A DNA stretch of 64,000 bases, taken from the NCBI GenBank assembly GCA_963700105.1, contig CAVOWL010000006.1, positions 62,001 to 126,000 on the forward strand, in the 5' to 3' direction. The notes below the pieces were generated by a model, which did no database searches, was not told the origin of the DNA, and was given only the letters and a program-made list of their open reading frames with translations. Of this stretch, positions 48,424 through 59,500 are shown in pieces. A program made the translations under genes and the position numbers. Every line of letters starts with the position of its first letter. Position 1 is the stretch's first letter. The stretch comes from CAVUWL01 sp963700105. Lineage in GTDB: Bacteria; Actinomycetota; Thermoleophilia; Solirubrobacterales; 70-9.

Positions 48424-51400
48424 TTCCTACCTCCGCGGTGATCTCTCGAGCGCCCGTGCTGATCCTTCTTGCCCTTGCCCTTGTGCTTGTGGGACCTGGG
48501 CTTTCGGACACACTTGCCGTGCTTCTCGACGAAGCCCACCTTGCACTTGGTGGCCGTGACTTCGTTGCCGCTTTCACCAAGGTTTTGATGGAAGTCCGGC
48601 GGCGGCGGCGGCGGGCTGCCGGCGCCATGGCACTCATCGGAGGCCCGGCAGGGCGGCGGTTCGGGCGTCACGAAGAAGCCCCCATCCACCCTGGCGTCAT
48701 AGATCTTGGCGAGCTCTCCATTTTCGTCCTGGGGGGCGAGGCTGTCGCGGGTGAAGAAGTAGGCGTCGTCCCCGTTGGCGCTGACCCCGAGCAGTTTTGA
48801 ATCAAACGGGCTGGAGCCGGTGGAGATCAGGCCCAGGCAATCGCCGGAGGCAATGCTGTAGGTGGGACTTTCCGGGCCGCAGCTGCCGGTCCCGGACGGC
48901 TCCCACTCATAGGCATCGGCGAGCTTGTCGGAGTCGCGCAAAGCCAGCGGCTCTTCGGAGTTAAAGAATACCTGGCCCGCTTCGGTAAGACTCGAGCCGT
49001 TGGTGGCCATAGAGGAGCCGCCCGTCGCTTCGGCATGGGTCGGATCGCATGAGGCGCAGTCGAGCCTTTCGCTCGCCGCGTCGTAGCGGAAGACCTCCGG
49101 GTAGCCACCGCTTTCAGTGCCGCTCAGCGGCAGCGTCGTGGTGAAGGCGGCGAATTCGCCCGAGGGGCTGACCTGGAAGTCGGCGGTCCGGCGGGTTTCG
49201 GGTTCGCTCACCGCGTCGGCTACAGCGGGATTGTCCGTCCTCGGGTTGGGGCTCGCTTGTAGGGGACCGAACTCGGCGACATTCGTGTGTGAGGGGTCTC
49301 CGACATAGACGTCCCCGGCGGAGCCGACGCCGACGCCATTTGAGCTGCTCACAACCCCTGCGCCAATCGGAACGCTCACTTCGTCGCCGGAGGAGTTGAA
49401 CTCAAGGACTCGATTGCCCTCATCGACGTAAACGTCGTGGGCGGCGTCGACGGCGATGCCCGAAGCGTTCGAGAGCCCCGAGGCGACCACCTGGGGGTTG
49501 ATCGCTTCTCCGGCGCCGTTGATTGAGTACCGTTCGACCACCTTTCCTTCGTTGTCGACGTAGAGTTCGCCGTTTGCTGGATCAACCGCGATGCCGGTTG
49601 CAGAGACGTTTGATAGGACCGTCGTCAATTCGGTCCCGAGGCTGTTGACTCTCAATATGGTGTGTTGATCATAGTTAGACGGCGGCCCGATGTAGACGTA
49701 AACGTTGCCAGCCGAATCGACCGCGATGCCCCCGTTGGCGTAGCCGCCATAGCCGCTGAAAGGTTCAAAGCCCCGAATCACCCCACCTTCGGGGGTGAAC
49801 TCCTTGATTTCACCATCGTCCACATAGAGGTTGCCGTTGGAGGGGTCTGTCGCGATCATGCCCCCGAGCGCCAGCTTGCCGTTTTCACGCCAGCTCGTTA
49901 CGGGTTCGCCAGCCGAGTTCGACTTGTAGATGGTGCCGTCAGAGACGTAGACATCTCCGTTTGATTGATCCGTGGCGATGAATTCCGGCCTAGGGAAGGA
50001 TCCGAAGCTGCGCAGCAGAGGGTGCCGGGACTGCAGCGGCCCGGTAAGGGCCGACTCCAGGGTGGCGACGAAGTGCGGAGCCTGCCCGGGACGGACAACG
50101 TAGAGGTTGGGCGCGCTCTTGACCCCGTCTTCGGGTTCTTGGGAGCCGTCGAGGAGGCTCGGGGAGAGGAAGTAGAAGGTGCCGTTGCCGGAAGCCACCC
50201 CACCGCCGCCGCCAATTGCGACGTCGCCGCAGTTCTGCGCACCCGTCGTGTTCCAGTGTTTGTGCAGGGTGTTGGCGGCGGGGTCACAGGAACCGGCATC
50301 ACCTTCGGTGCCGGTTGATATCAGGGTCAGCGGCTGGCCTTCTTCCCACATGAAGATGTCGGCGCCGGTGTGCCCTTCATCTTCGCCGCTCAGGTGTTCT
50401 TCGGAGGAGAGGAAGACCTTTTTGCCGTCGGCGGTCATCCCGTCAAAGCGAACGCCTTTAGCGGCCCCCGGGGTCAGTTCGATCGTCTTGGCTTCGTCAC
50501 CCACGTTCATATAAAGGTGGTAGAGCTTGGCGCCTTCGGCTTCGCCCGCGAGCTTGCCGATCAGGACGTGGGAGCCGTCGGCGGAGATATCGAGCTCTGC
50601 GATTTCTGACCCTTCTTCCTTCATCGTTTCGCCGCTCGGGGTCTTGGAGACGACGTGCGTTTCGCCCGTGCTCAGGTTGTGGTCATAGATCGAGACTTCG
50701 CCTTCGTTGCCATCGGGCTCGAATTTGGATTTGGAGCCGAAGATGAAGTGGGTGCCATCGGCGGAAAGATCCTTGGCGATCTGGCCGGCGGGTTTGGCGC
50801 TGGGGCCGGGATTGAGCGACCCCACCATCCCCTGGACCAACTTCCCTTCAAAGCGGACGGGGATGCCGGTGTAGCCGCCTTCAAAGCACGGTGAGCAGCC
50901 GCCGGGGGCGCCGAAGGCAAAGGTTTCGAGGCTGGAGTTGGCGCCTGAAGGGATAGATGAGAAGGGTTTGCTGGCAAATGGGTCATTAGCAGGAACGCCG
51001 ACGTATTCCGTGCTCCAGCCGTTTTCGGTGCGGGTGGCAACGTAGGGATCGGAACCTTTGTTCGTCGGGTTGTTGGTCCCCGGGATCGCGCCGTGATCGA
51101 CCGAGTAGAGGACCCGCGACGGGCCCTCGGCTTCCGGATATCCACCGAACGGCGTTTCTGCACCTTCGGAGAGATCCGAGGAGACGTTGTAACCGCCGGT
51201 ATGCGCCGCGGAGACCAGCTCGTAGGCGCGGCAGTCAAGGAGAAGGGCGGCGCCGGTCTGCTGACGAGCGAGGGAGTTGGGGCAGCTTTCGTTGATCTTT
51301 TCGATGAAAGGAAAGGTCGTGAAGGTCTGATCTGAGCCGTCCGTGGTGCATTCTTCTTCGGGCGCAGCGGGATTGCAGTAGTTGCCGGCGACGACTCGGT

Positions 51401-53543
51401 AGTGATAGGTCGTACCCCGGGTGAGGCCACCAAGCTGGACGCTGACACCCTCGTAGGTGTTCCCGGCCTGGAGTTCAACAGCGGGGGTACTTTTGCAGGA
51501 ACCTTGGGCGCAATCGGCCGTACCGTATTCGAAGTGGTATTTGGTAGCGCCACCCTCCGGATCCACCTTGGCATGAAGCAGTGCGCTTTCGGAGTGCACC
51601 TCGCCGGCAGACACGGCGCTGATCATCGGTGGCGCCGGTGGCGTAGTGAATTGTTCTTCGCCAGAAGAAGTGGTCGTCCCACCGCCGTTACTGGCGACAA
51701 CACGGTAATAGTAGGTCGTTCCCGGAATGAGTTCGGTGAGAGTCGCTGCCAGTGGAGAAGCTTTTGGCCCTGAGGGTGAGCCCGCGTCAGCCGGTGGGAC
51801 CGGAGACTTTTGGATGAAGTTTCCTTGCTGGGTGCCCAAATCGAAAAAATAATGGGTGTCTTCGCCGTTGCCAACGAAGGAGGCGTGCAGTGTTGCCGAT
51901 GTGGCCTTGATTTCTGTCGCAGGTTCTGTGGTGAGTCCCGCCACAGCCTGCAGTGTGGTGAATTCCTGGTCCTGCCCACGAGTGACTCCGACGGAATTTT
52001 CGGCCACGATCCGGTAGTGATAGGTGACCTGCGAAGTGAGGCCCGACAGGTCAAAGGAAAGTGAGGTCTGAGCCGGACCGCTTGGAGATCCTGCGCTTTC
52101 GAGAGGGGTGCTGTGTCCGTAGCTCGATTCGGTACCCCATTCAAAGTAATAATGGGTGGGTTCACCGTTGCCGACGAAGGAGGCGTTCAGCTGAGCGCTA
52201 TCGGGGGTGACTTTGGAAGCTGCCTTCGTTTCAAGGCCGACAACCGAATGCGGGGTGAAGGTTTCATCCTGCCCGACGACCACGCCTTTAGCATTTCTTG
52301 CGTAAAGCCGGTAATGGTATGTGGTTTCGCTGGTTAGCCCGCCCAGATTGGCGGTTACTTCGGTGGCGCTCGTCAACGGCGCGGCGGGTTCACAGGGGAG
52401 CTTCCCCAAGCCGTAGGTGGTGTCGGTGCCGTATTCGAACTCGCATTCTTCGATCGGCCCACCGCCGTGGGCGGTGTCGGGATCAACGTGTCCGGTCAGC
52501 GTGGCCGATGTCTGGCCCGGGTTTGTTGGAGGTCCCGTCCTAACATCGGGAAGCGTGATGCGCGGGCCAAAAATTGAGACGTTGCCATTTCCGAAGTTGG
52601 CCGCATATACCTCATCGGTGGTGTTATTCACGGCAAGGTCAAATGAGCTCGAGAGGCCGCCAAAGGAGGGTTCCTCAGTGGGCTGTCCAAAGCTGCCGAC
52701 CGGGCTGTCGTTGGATTCGAACTCCGAGATCTGAGAGCCCTCGTCGGCGAGTATGTTCCCGGCGGGTTCGAGCGCGACCCCGAGGTTGGCCGCTGGGTCG
52801 ATCGGCGTGCAGGAGTCCAGGCAGGTACCGGCGGGGTTGAACTCAAGAAGGCCGGAACCGTTTTGGGCGACGTATAGGTTTCCGGAGGAGTCGACGGCGA
52901 TCAGATTGGGTCCAGATATATCTCCGGCGCCGAGCTGGGAGACGAAGGTTCCGTTCGGTTCAAAGAGGTCGATGACGTTGTTGGACTGGTCGGCGACGTA
53001 TACGTCACCGGCTGAATTGACGGCCACCCCGGTCGGGGTGAAGCCGCCGTTATTGACGACACTCGGAAGGCCGCCCGATTGAGCGGTCCCGTTGGCCGCC
53101 ACGCTTGCCGCCGTGATTGGTGCCTGGGAGGTGCGGACTCCGGCGGGGCTGAACTGGTCGACTTCCCCCCCACCAGCCTGCGCCACGTAGATGTCGCCGG
53201 CGTTCGGGCCGGCCGAGTTATCGACCGCGATCCCGTAAGGGTTGCTCATCGGGAAGGGTTCCGTGGCGGGAGGGGCCTTGAGCAGCCGGGGATGGGTCGG
53301 ATCCGGGGCGCCGGAGGCTTCGAAGGCGTAGACGGTCCCGTTGTAGTAGTCGGTCACGTAGACCTCTTCGGTGCTCTGGTTAATTGCCACGCCGAGCGGG
53401 AATCCGAAGCCGCCTTCTGGGGTGAAAGACTTCACGAAGGAGTGTGAGTATGAGGCCGAAGCGGGAGCTGCGCTAAGAAGCGGCAGCGCGACGACAACGG
53501 CCAACATAGCGGACCCCACAAGGCGCTTTAGCGTGAGTTTCAT
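48420..53543 (-). CDS. Type II giant secreted NHL/Fn3/PD40 protein (cassette gamma, gene II)
   Basis: 1707 residues, the best-preserved type II protein. Signal peptide 1-30 ends SAAPASA. NHL repeats (53.45-52.57 kb; LGVAINQSTEEVYVTDYYNG) are followed by four Fn3-like domains (CEFEYGTDTTYG, YYFEWGTESSYG, YFFDLGTQQG, YHFEYGTADC). RQQTGAALLLDCRAYELV is at 51.29-51.20 kb. The PD40-like propeller (DISADGSHVLIG, GMTADGKKVFLSS, VSANGDDAYFFT) is interrupted by an NHL block at 50.05-49.25 kb (IATDQSNGDVYVSDG). It ends ECHGAGS, CKVGFVEKHGKCVRK and a K/H/R tail. It overlaps gene B upstream and gene A downstream by 4 bp each, so translation is probably coupled. It is predicted to be a surface or matrix protein; binding target unknown. 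Confidence 0.88.
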   Translation of the reverse strand: MKLTLKRLVGSAMLAVVVALPLLSAAPASASYSHSFVKSFTPEGGFGFPLGVAINQSTEEVYVTDYYNGTVYAFEASGAPDPTHPRLLKAPPATEPFPMSNPYGIAVDNSAGPNAGDIYVAQAGGGEVDQFSPAGVRTSQAPITAASVAANGTAQSGGLPSVVNNGGFTPTGVAVNSAGDVYVADQSNNVIDLFEPNGTFVSQLGAGDISGPNLIAVDSSGNLYVAQNGSGLLEFNPAGTCLDSCTPIDPAANLGVALEPAGNILADEGSQISEFESNDSPVGSFGQPTEEPSFGGLSSSFDLAVNNTTDEVYAANFGNGNVSIFGPRITLPDVRTGPPTNPGQTSATLTGHVDPDTAHGGGPIEECEFEYGTDTTYGLGKLPCEPAAPLTSATEVTANLGGLTSETTYHYRLYARNAKGVVVGQDETFTPHSVVGLETKAASKVTPDSAQLNASFVGNGEPTHYYFEWGTESSYGHSTPLESAGSPSGPAQTSLSFDLSGLTSQVTYHYRIVAENSVGVTRGQDQEFTTLQAVAGLTTEPATEIKATSATLHASFVGNGEDTHYFFDLGTQQGNFIQKSPVPPADAGSPSGPKASPLAATLTELIPGTTYYYRVVASNGGGTTTSSGEEQFTTPPAPPMISAVSAGEVHSESALLHAKVDPEGGATKYHFEYGTADCAQGSCKSTPAVELQAGNTYEGVSVQLGGLTRGTTYHYRVVAGNYCNPAAPEEECTTDGSDQTFTTFPFIEKINESCPNSLARQQTGAALLLDCRAYELVSAAHTGGYNVSSDLSEGAETPFGGYPEAEGPSRVLYSVDHGAIPGTNNPTNKGSDPYVATRTENGWSTEYVGVPANDPFASKPFSSIPSGANSSLETFAFGAPGGCSPCFEGGYTGIPVRFEGKLVQGMVGSLNPGPSAKPAGQIAKDLSADGTHFIFGSKSKFEPDGNEGEVSIYDHNLSTGETHVVSKTPSGETMKEEGSEIAELDISADGSHVLIGKLAGEAEGAKLYHLYMNVGDEAKTIELTPGAAKGVRFDGMTADGKKVFLSSEEHLSGEDEGHTGADIFMWEEGQPLTLISTGTEGDAGSCDPAANTLHKHWNTTGAQNCGDVAIGGGGGVASGNGTFYFLSPSLLDGSQEPEDGVKSAPNLYVVRPGQAPHFVATLESALTGPLQSRHPLLRSFGSFPRPEFIATDQSNGDVYVSDGTIYKSNSAGEPVTSWRENGKLALGGMIATDPSNGNLYVDDGEIKEFTPEGGVIRGFEPFSGYGGYANGGIAVDSAGNVYVYIGPPSNYDQHTILRVNSLGTELTTVLSNVSATGIAVDPANGELYVDNEGKVVERYSINGAGEAINPQVVASGLSNASGIAVDAAHDVYVDEGNRVLEFNSSGDEVSVPIGAGVVSSSNGVGVGSAGDVYVGDPSHTNVAEFGPLQASPNPRTDNPAVADAVSEPETRRTADFQVSPSGEFAAFTTTLPLSGTESGGYPEVFRYDAASERLDCASCDPTHAEATGGSSMATNGSSLTEAGQVFFNSEEPLALRDSDKLADAYEWEPSGTGSCGPESPTYSIASGDCLGLISTGSSPFDSKLLGVSANGDDAYFFTRDSLAPQDENGELAKIYDARVDGGFFVTPEPPPCRASDECHGAGSPPPPPPDFHQNLGESGNEVTATKCKVGFVEKHGKCVRKPRSHKHKGKGKKDQHGRSRDHRGGRK

Positions 53544-56500
53544 CGGCGAGCCTTACGCTTGTGCCTCTTGCCGCAGGGCGTTTCGAGAACCGGGTTCTGA
53601 TTCGCCGGTTTGCCGTTCTGTCCGCTCATCTGAACATTGACGTGCTCAGTAGCGGCGCAGAGGTTGACGGAGTTGATCAGAAGACCCTTATTGCCGCCAT
53701 CTAGGTCCAATGTGAACCTCGAGACGGGGGCATCGGGGAGCGTAGTGAAGGTGGTGCGCAGTTGACTGTGAACCGATTCGACGAAGCCGACTAGGTTGAT
53801 ATCGATCTGACCCTCGAGCTCGGCAACGATGTCGGGGAGTTTTCTTTCACCACCGTTGGAGCGCAGGTAAACGGGGCCTTCGAGCGGCTTTGCAAGCAAC
53901 GGGGTTTCCGCCTTGGCGAAACCGAGAAGGGATCCCGGAGGACACTGGTTGGCCGAGAACTGGACCCTGGTGCAGGGGCTCTTGATGTGGGAGTTGTCTA
54001 GGAACTCAGAGTGCGGAAGGGTGACCGATACGCGCGAGAGGTTTGCGCTGGTGCCAGTCTGGGGAAAGGTCAGTTGGGCGTTAAGCGCCGGGTTGCCGTT
54101 GTGTTTTGTGGAACCTGAGACCCCGATGGCAAGCTTGGGGGCGAAAGGCAGGGTGCCACAGTTGGCGACCTGGTAGTGAGCGAGGGGCTGGGCGATGGCG
54201 CCTTCGGTGCCGAAGACTTCGCCTTGGACCGAGAAAGGCTCGCAGTTGGTCGGATTGAGGGTGAAGTTTTGTCGATCGAGGTTGATGCGGATTGAGCGCA
54301 GGCGCAACGGGATACCTTCGAGGATCTGAGGGAGAGGGTCGGAGACGGCGGTGATCTGGGCGGTTTGAGGGTTGACGTGCAGGGCTGCACGGACCACCAC
54401 GTTGCCGAGGTCATAAGGGCCGGTGACCGCGGGGGTTATGACAGCTAGGCTCAATGGTGCGCCCTCGTAGGGGCCCGCGAGATACACCTTGCCAGGGAGG
54501 TAGACCGGGTGGTTACCTGCCCCAGCGCCGGCGATCGATTCGCCAATCTGGCTCGCCGATGGGCAAACCGGGTTCGCCTGCTCCTGCAGGCCCGAATAGC
54601 TTGGCTGCGCCGCAGCGGCGATGGCCGTGTCGGGGCAGTAGGGAATGCCCTTCAGGGTTGCCAGGAGGCCCGGCGGGGTCCTGACGGTTAGAGCGCGCAG
54701 ATCCTGATCGCCGTCTGAGCGTGTGAGTTCGAGCCAAAACGGTGTGTGGGCGGCGGCTGTGCCATTGACCGAGGAGGCCTGAAGACTCGGGCTGAAGGGG
54801 CGGCTGGCGCCCGGGCACGATGAGCCCCCCGGTCCTGAGGTGAGGGTGAAGAACTGTGTGGCGCTCTGTTTGGGCAAGACCGAGTCCCACGGGGTGAAGG
54901 TGCTTTCCACCGCGTATTTGCCGCACTGGGTGGGGGTGGCGAGGAGACCTCTTTCGGAGCCGAAGAAGTGGATGTTGAAGTCAGTGAAGGGGCTCTGGGG
55001 CAGGTTGGGGAAGGAGGTGAGAAGCTGGCCGGTCGCCGGGTCGGGGGTGACCGTGCCGAGGAGCTTGACGTGGGTGGCGAAGCCGTTGGCGGAGAGGAGG
55101 ATGCGGTAGCGGTTGCCGGGCTGGGGTTCGAGCAGGTAGACATAGCCGGGGATCGGGGCAGGCAGGGCGGAGCTGTTGAGGGTGACCGTGCCGACCTTGG
55201 AGGTTTCGGGGCAGCGCGCTTCTTCTGGGGTGCCGAGCCGCGCTTCGGCATCGGTGCAGGCGGTCTTGCCGTCGGCGGCATTGGGGTTGATCGAGAAGCC
55301 AGCGGGGAGCTTTACGGTCAGGGCACGGATCTCAGAGGGCGAGGGCGTGTTCGGGCTCTCCTCCTGGGGAACGCTGAGGTCGACTTCAAGGCCCGAGGGC
55401 GCGTCGGTTGCGGAGGTGGTCGGCTGGGCCGAGAGGCTGGGGTTGAAGGAGAGCTGGTCGCAGCCCGTGGTAGCGGGGTAGAGTCCGTCGAGTTGGCTCA
55501 TTCCTCCGTCGTAAGCGAGAATTTCAAGCGAGGAACTAACGGTTTCCCCGCAGGCGGTCGGATTGTCGAGGAACGGAACTCGGGGGCTGGTGGAAACGGC
55601 CCCGCCCGCGCACGGCGGTCCCGTCACTTCCGATTCCGGTTGCGGACTGTACGTATTCCCGCATTCGGCTCCTAGCGGCTGGCGCCAATTGGTATGACTG
55701 GAGTCGGCAGGGACCCCCCAGAGGGTGAGTTCTGCCCCTTCGGGTTGGACGATCTGCTCGATCCCCTTGAGCGTCGCATCGAGGCCGTAGTCGCTGCCGG
55801 TTCTGGCGCTGAGTTCTATGTAGCCCGGCGAATGGGTAAAGGGGAATTCAAAGCTCAGCAGCCCCGCCTGATCGGGATCCGGTTCAACGTTGAAAACAGG
55901 CGAGTAAAAGTAGGATTCAAAAAGGATGTTCCAAATCCAACCGACCTGACTGTCGGGGGGGCAGGTATGGGTGTCAACTTGAGCGAGGCTGCAGTACGGA
56001 GCGGCGTGAGGGTTCCCGACCACGCCAGCCGGTAAGTGGGTGGTGATGTTTTGAGGGTCTTGACAGAAGCACGTGGTGGGAAACTGTAGCGCCGTGCGTT
56101 CGGCAAAATAGAACCCGGTCCTGATATTCGGATGACCTCCTGCCTGGGTTTCTGAGGGTTCGGGGGAGAAAGAAAAGATCGGCAAACCGGGAACCGCTGG
56201 CGCCTGGGCCTCGGTAAAGCTCTGATCCAGACCTGCTTCGAGTCCTCTTTCAGTTGTGGCAACGAGACGATAGTGGTAGGTGGCTCCGACCTGGAGATTC
56301 GGTAGTTCAGCCTCGACGTTCAGGCCTTCTCTTTCGGGCTCTTCGGAACAGGGAACGGAGCCCATGCTGTAGGTAGTGTCAGTTCCGTATTCAAAGTGAC
56401 AGACGCCCCTATGTTCGACCGCGCGGCCGTAGACCTCGGCGCTGTTCGAGAGTCCATTTGGGCTCGATGAACCGGTAGTGACATGCGTACCGAAGAAGGC

Positions 56501-56590
56501 AGAAGCTGACGCTGGGACGACGGCGAGCAGGAGCAAGGTCGCGAAAAGAATGAACCCTGCAGCGCGAGGAACGAATCCGCGGCCGTTCAT
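53540..56590 (-). CDS. AGGHP-B secreted four-unit protein with N-terminal Fn3-like domain (cassette gamma, gene B)
   Basis: 1016 residues, predicted exported. The signal peptide ends AVVPASASA at about 31. Residues about 35-125 form an Fn3-like domain (CHFEYGTDTTYSMGSVPC, ATYHYRLVATTERG) of the kind found in the type I and II proteins; the other two B proteins lack it. The normal start then follows: SETQAGGHPNIRTGFYF, CFCQDPQNITTHLPAGVVG and four Cys-bearing units (LPAGFSINPNAADGKTAC, TPPGLLATLKGIPYC, LPHSEFLDNSHIKSPC). It ends FTLDLDGGNKGLLINSVNLC, MSGQNGKPANQNP and a basic tail. The ATG overlaps the type I stop by 4 bp; a G7AAAG run (56603-56597) inside the upstream tail codons serves as ribosome-binding site. 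Confidence 0.87.
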   Translation of the reverse strand: MNGRGFVPRAAGFILFATLLLLAVVPASASAFFGTHVTTGSSSPNGLSNSAEVYGRAVEHRGVCHFEYGTDTTYSMGSVPCSEEPEREGLNVEAELPNLQVGATYHYRLVATTERGLEAGLDQSFTEAQAPAVPGLPIFSFSPEPSETQAGGHPNIRTGFYFAERTALQFPTTCFCQDPQNITTHLPAGVVGNPHAAPYCSLAQVDTHTCPPDSQVGWIWNILFESYFYSPVFNVEPDPDQAGLLSFEFPFTHSPGYIELSARTGSDYGLDATLKGIEQIVQPEGAELTLWGVPADSSHTNWRQPLGAECGNTYSPQPESEVTGPPCAGGAVSTSPRVPFLDNPTACGETVSSSLEILAYDGGMSQLDGLYPATTGCDQLSFNPSLSAQPTTSATDAPSGLEVDLSVPQEESPNTPSPSEIRALTVKLPAGFSINPNAADGKTACTDAEARLGTPEEARCPETSKVGTVTLNSSALPAPIPGYVYLLEPQPGNRYRILLSANGFATHVKLLGTVTPDPATGQLLTSFPNLPQSPFTDFNIHFFGSERGLLATPTQCGKYAVESTFTPWDSVLPKQSATQFFTLTSGPGGSSCPGASRPFSPSLQASSVNGTAAAHTPFWLELTRSDGDQDLRALTVRTPPGLLATLKGIPYCPDTAIAAAAQPSYSGLQEQANPVCPSASQIGESIAGAGAGNHPVYLPGKVYLAGPYEGAPLSLAVITPAVTGPYDLGNVVVRAALHVNPQTAQITAVSDPLPQILEGIPLRLRSIRINLDRQNFTLNPTNCEPFSVQGEVFGTEGAIAQPLAHYQVANCGTLPFAPKLAIGVSGSTKHNGNPALNAQLTFPQTGTSANLSRVSVTLPHSEFLDNSHIKSPCTRVQFSANQCPPGSLLGFAKAETPLLAKPLEGPVYLRSNGGERKLPDIVAELEGQIDINLVGFVESVHSQLRTTFTTLPDAPVSRFTLDLDGGNKGLLINSVNLCAATEHVNVQMSGQNGKPANQNPVLETPCGKRHKRKARR

Positions 56591-59500
56591 TTCTTTCCCC
56601 CCCGCTTGGAATGGAAAGTGCTGTGGCGGCTGGCACGAGGCTTTCGCTTATGGTGCTTCTTATGCCTGCGGACCTTTCCGGACCGGGGCGAGACATTGCC
56701 CAGAGTGCCGAGTTCTGCCCCGGCTCCGCTCTCGGGGAGGGGCGCCAAGGAGCTGCCGGGCCCGGTGCACTCCTCGGCGGCTGCGCAGGGGGCCGGGGCT
56801 GGGGGTTCGGCAAAGCCGCCGTCGGTGCGGGCGTCGTAGAACTTGAGCGCGGCGCCGTTGTGATCGCGCGCCACCAGCGTGTCGTAGGTAGAGAAATAGG
56901 CATCGGTCCCGTTGGCGCTGACGCCGATCAGGCCGACCTTAGGCATTCCAGTGCCTCCCGCGACGGAGATCCCTTCTTCCTTAAAGCCAGTCCCGGAGGA
57001 GATCAGCTGGGGGCGGCCTTCGGTGTACTCATAGATGTCACGGATGCCGTCAGTATCCTGGGGTACCAGTGGATCGGCGGTACTGAAGAAGGTACGGCCG
57101 TCGTTGGTCATGAATGTGCCGTTGTCGCTCGCTTCGACGTTTGAGGTCGGCGGGGCGCCGTCGGGAATACAGGACACACAGTGTATCCCCCCAGTTGCGG
57201 GATTGTAGTTGTACATCTCGAGGTAGCCAGCATTTTCATAGGAGGTGATCTTGCTCGCGGTAAGGAACGCCATGTGTTGATCGTCTGGCGAGATCTGGAT
57301 CCTCACCATGGGCCCCTTGCTGCAATTGGACGATCCCTCACAAAAAGGACCGGTGTTAAAAGTCGTCACATATTGAGCTTCGCCGTTACGATAGTCATAG
57401 AGGTTCTGTTGACCAGAAATGCCCTTACTCCCGTCGAGCTGCTGGGGAGAATAGAAGTAGATGTCGCCGTTTTCTGAGGCGATCGCGTTATCGGAACTGC
57501 CGTTACCGCCGGGACCGTTATGGAGGGTGGAGTCAGGAACGGCCATCTCAGGGCCAGCGACCGGGTACGGCACGGCGCCGCATTCGGTCGTCCACTGGGT
57601 GGGCGGGCAGACGGGAGTGCCGGTAGTGGCGGCGCCGTTGGGCTTGGAGATAAGGGTGAGCGGGTGGTTTTCCAGTTCGCCCTTTTCCGACCACATGTAG
57701 AGGTTGGTGGAGGTATCTTCGGCTTCGGGTGTAAGTTTTTCTGCGGAGGTGAAATACACCTTGGAACCGTCGCCGGAGATGCCGGCGTAGTGAACAGCAT
57801 GGCCGGGGGCGATTGGGTAAGTCACTCCGCCGGGACCGCCGCCCACCCGCATGAAGAGGTGGCGTTCGGCGTTGACGTATTGGCCGTTCCCATACTCTTG
57901 CCCGGTGACTTCGTAGTTTGAGTCATAGCCATCGGACATGAGGACGTGGGAGCCGTCGGTTGAGACGCCGGGGAAGGTGATGAATTCACCTCCCCCTTCT
58001 TCGATCGGTTCTCCGTTGGGCAGCTTGGAGATAAGCGACACCGTTTTTTCTTCGAGGTTATCGTCGTAGGCCGAACCGGGTGCTTGGCTCAGAGCGCCCG
58101 GGGCAAACGCGAGAGCGGCGGTTGAGGAGAAGAAGTAGTGGTTGAATTCGGGGGAAGGTTGAACCGCCCCGACCAATCGTTCTCCTTCGGCTTCTCCGCC
58201 CGCAAATTCGCCGAGGTTGGTGGGCAGGCGGCCGAGGGAGCCGCCGCTGGCGTCCCAAAGGTAGGGCGCGTATGACCCGGGCTGGCCGAACCTGGCTCGC
58301 GCGAACCCTTCGTAAGGGTCGATCCAATCCATGAACCGATCCATGCTGAGATCGCCGAGCACCCCCGAGGGTGAACCTTCGATCCAGGTGCCTTCATCCG
58401 GTGGGCCGTTGTCCTCCGCCGTGAGGGTGCCGGGGGGACCGACATACCGGGAGACCCAACCCGTAGTGGTTCGGGTGGAGACATAGAGGTCACCGAGCAC
58501 GTCGGGCGGGTCGCCGCCAGCTTCGGGAATCACGCCGAGGATACCGCCGTAGGCAAAGCGGGACGGATTTGTGGCAAGCGGGGATTGCGGCCCCTCGGCA
58601 AGGAGGATCGTCCCCCCCGCATCGGCCGGGGAAACGAGCTCGTAGGCGCGGCAGTCAGGGAGGAACTCGGTACCGGTTTGCTGGCGCAGGTGCGCATTGG
58701 GGCAGGTTGTGGGGAGGAAGTTGAAGGATTGGTCTTCGGTGGTGGCGGATCCGAAGGGATTTTTGGCGACGAGACGGAAGTGGTAGGCGGCACCTTTGGC
58801 CAGATTGGTGAGCTGGACGGTGACGAGCTGTTCGCTCCCGGAGGAGCCGATGTCGCCAGCGGGGAGTCCTTCCGCGCTGGGGCAAGGGGCGCTTTGGCCG
58901 TAGGCCGTGCTGATGCCGTATTCGAAGTAGCAGGTGGTCTCGCCGCCCTCGGGGTTGACCTTGGCGCTTAATTCGGCCGTTGTTTCGGTCAAGTTGGAGG
59001 AGGAGAGCCCCTGTACCGAGGGGGCCTGGAGGTTGAAGGTCTGAGGGAGTGCTTCTCGGGTGTGACCGCCGGCGTTTTCGACGAGGAGGCGGTAGTAATA
59101 GGTGACACCAGGGGTGATGCCCGAGACTTCGCCGCTAACGGAGGTTGGGCTGGAACCGGAGTATGGGAGCGCCTGAGAACAGGGCGTGCGTTGGCCAGCC
59201 GCGAAGGGGTTGGGGGCAGCGGGCTTGTATTCGGCTTCCGCGACGGATTCGAACTCACACGTTTTGATTTCGCCGCCCCCATCGGGATTGACCTTGGCGT
59301 TGAGGGTGGCGGAGGTCTGGGTTCCTTCTGAGACTCCAGGGTAGGTCACCTTTGGGAGAGCGAAGCTGGGACTGAAGATATCGACCTGATGGTGTTCAGC
59401 GCTGTATCCGTTGTGGGTGTCGGATACATAGAGGAATCCGCCAGAGTTAACTGCGATGCCGCCCAAACTCGAAAATGAGCCCGCCGGAGTTTCGGCACCC

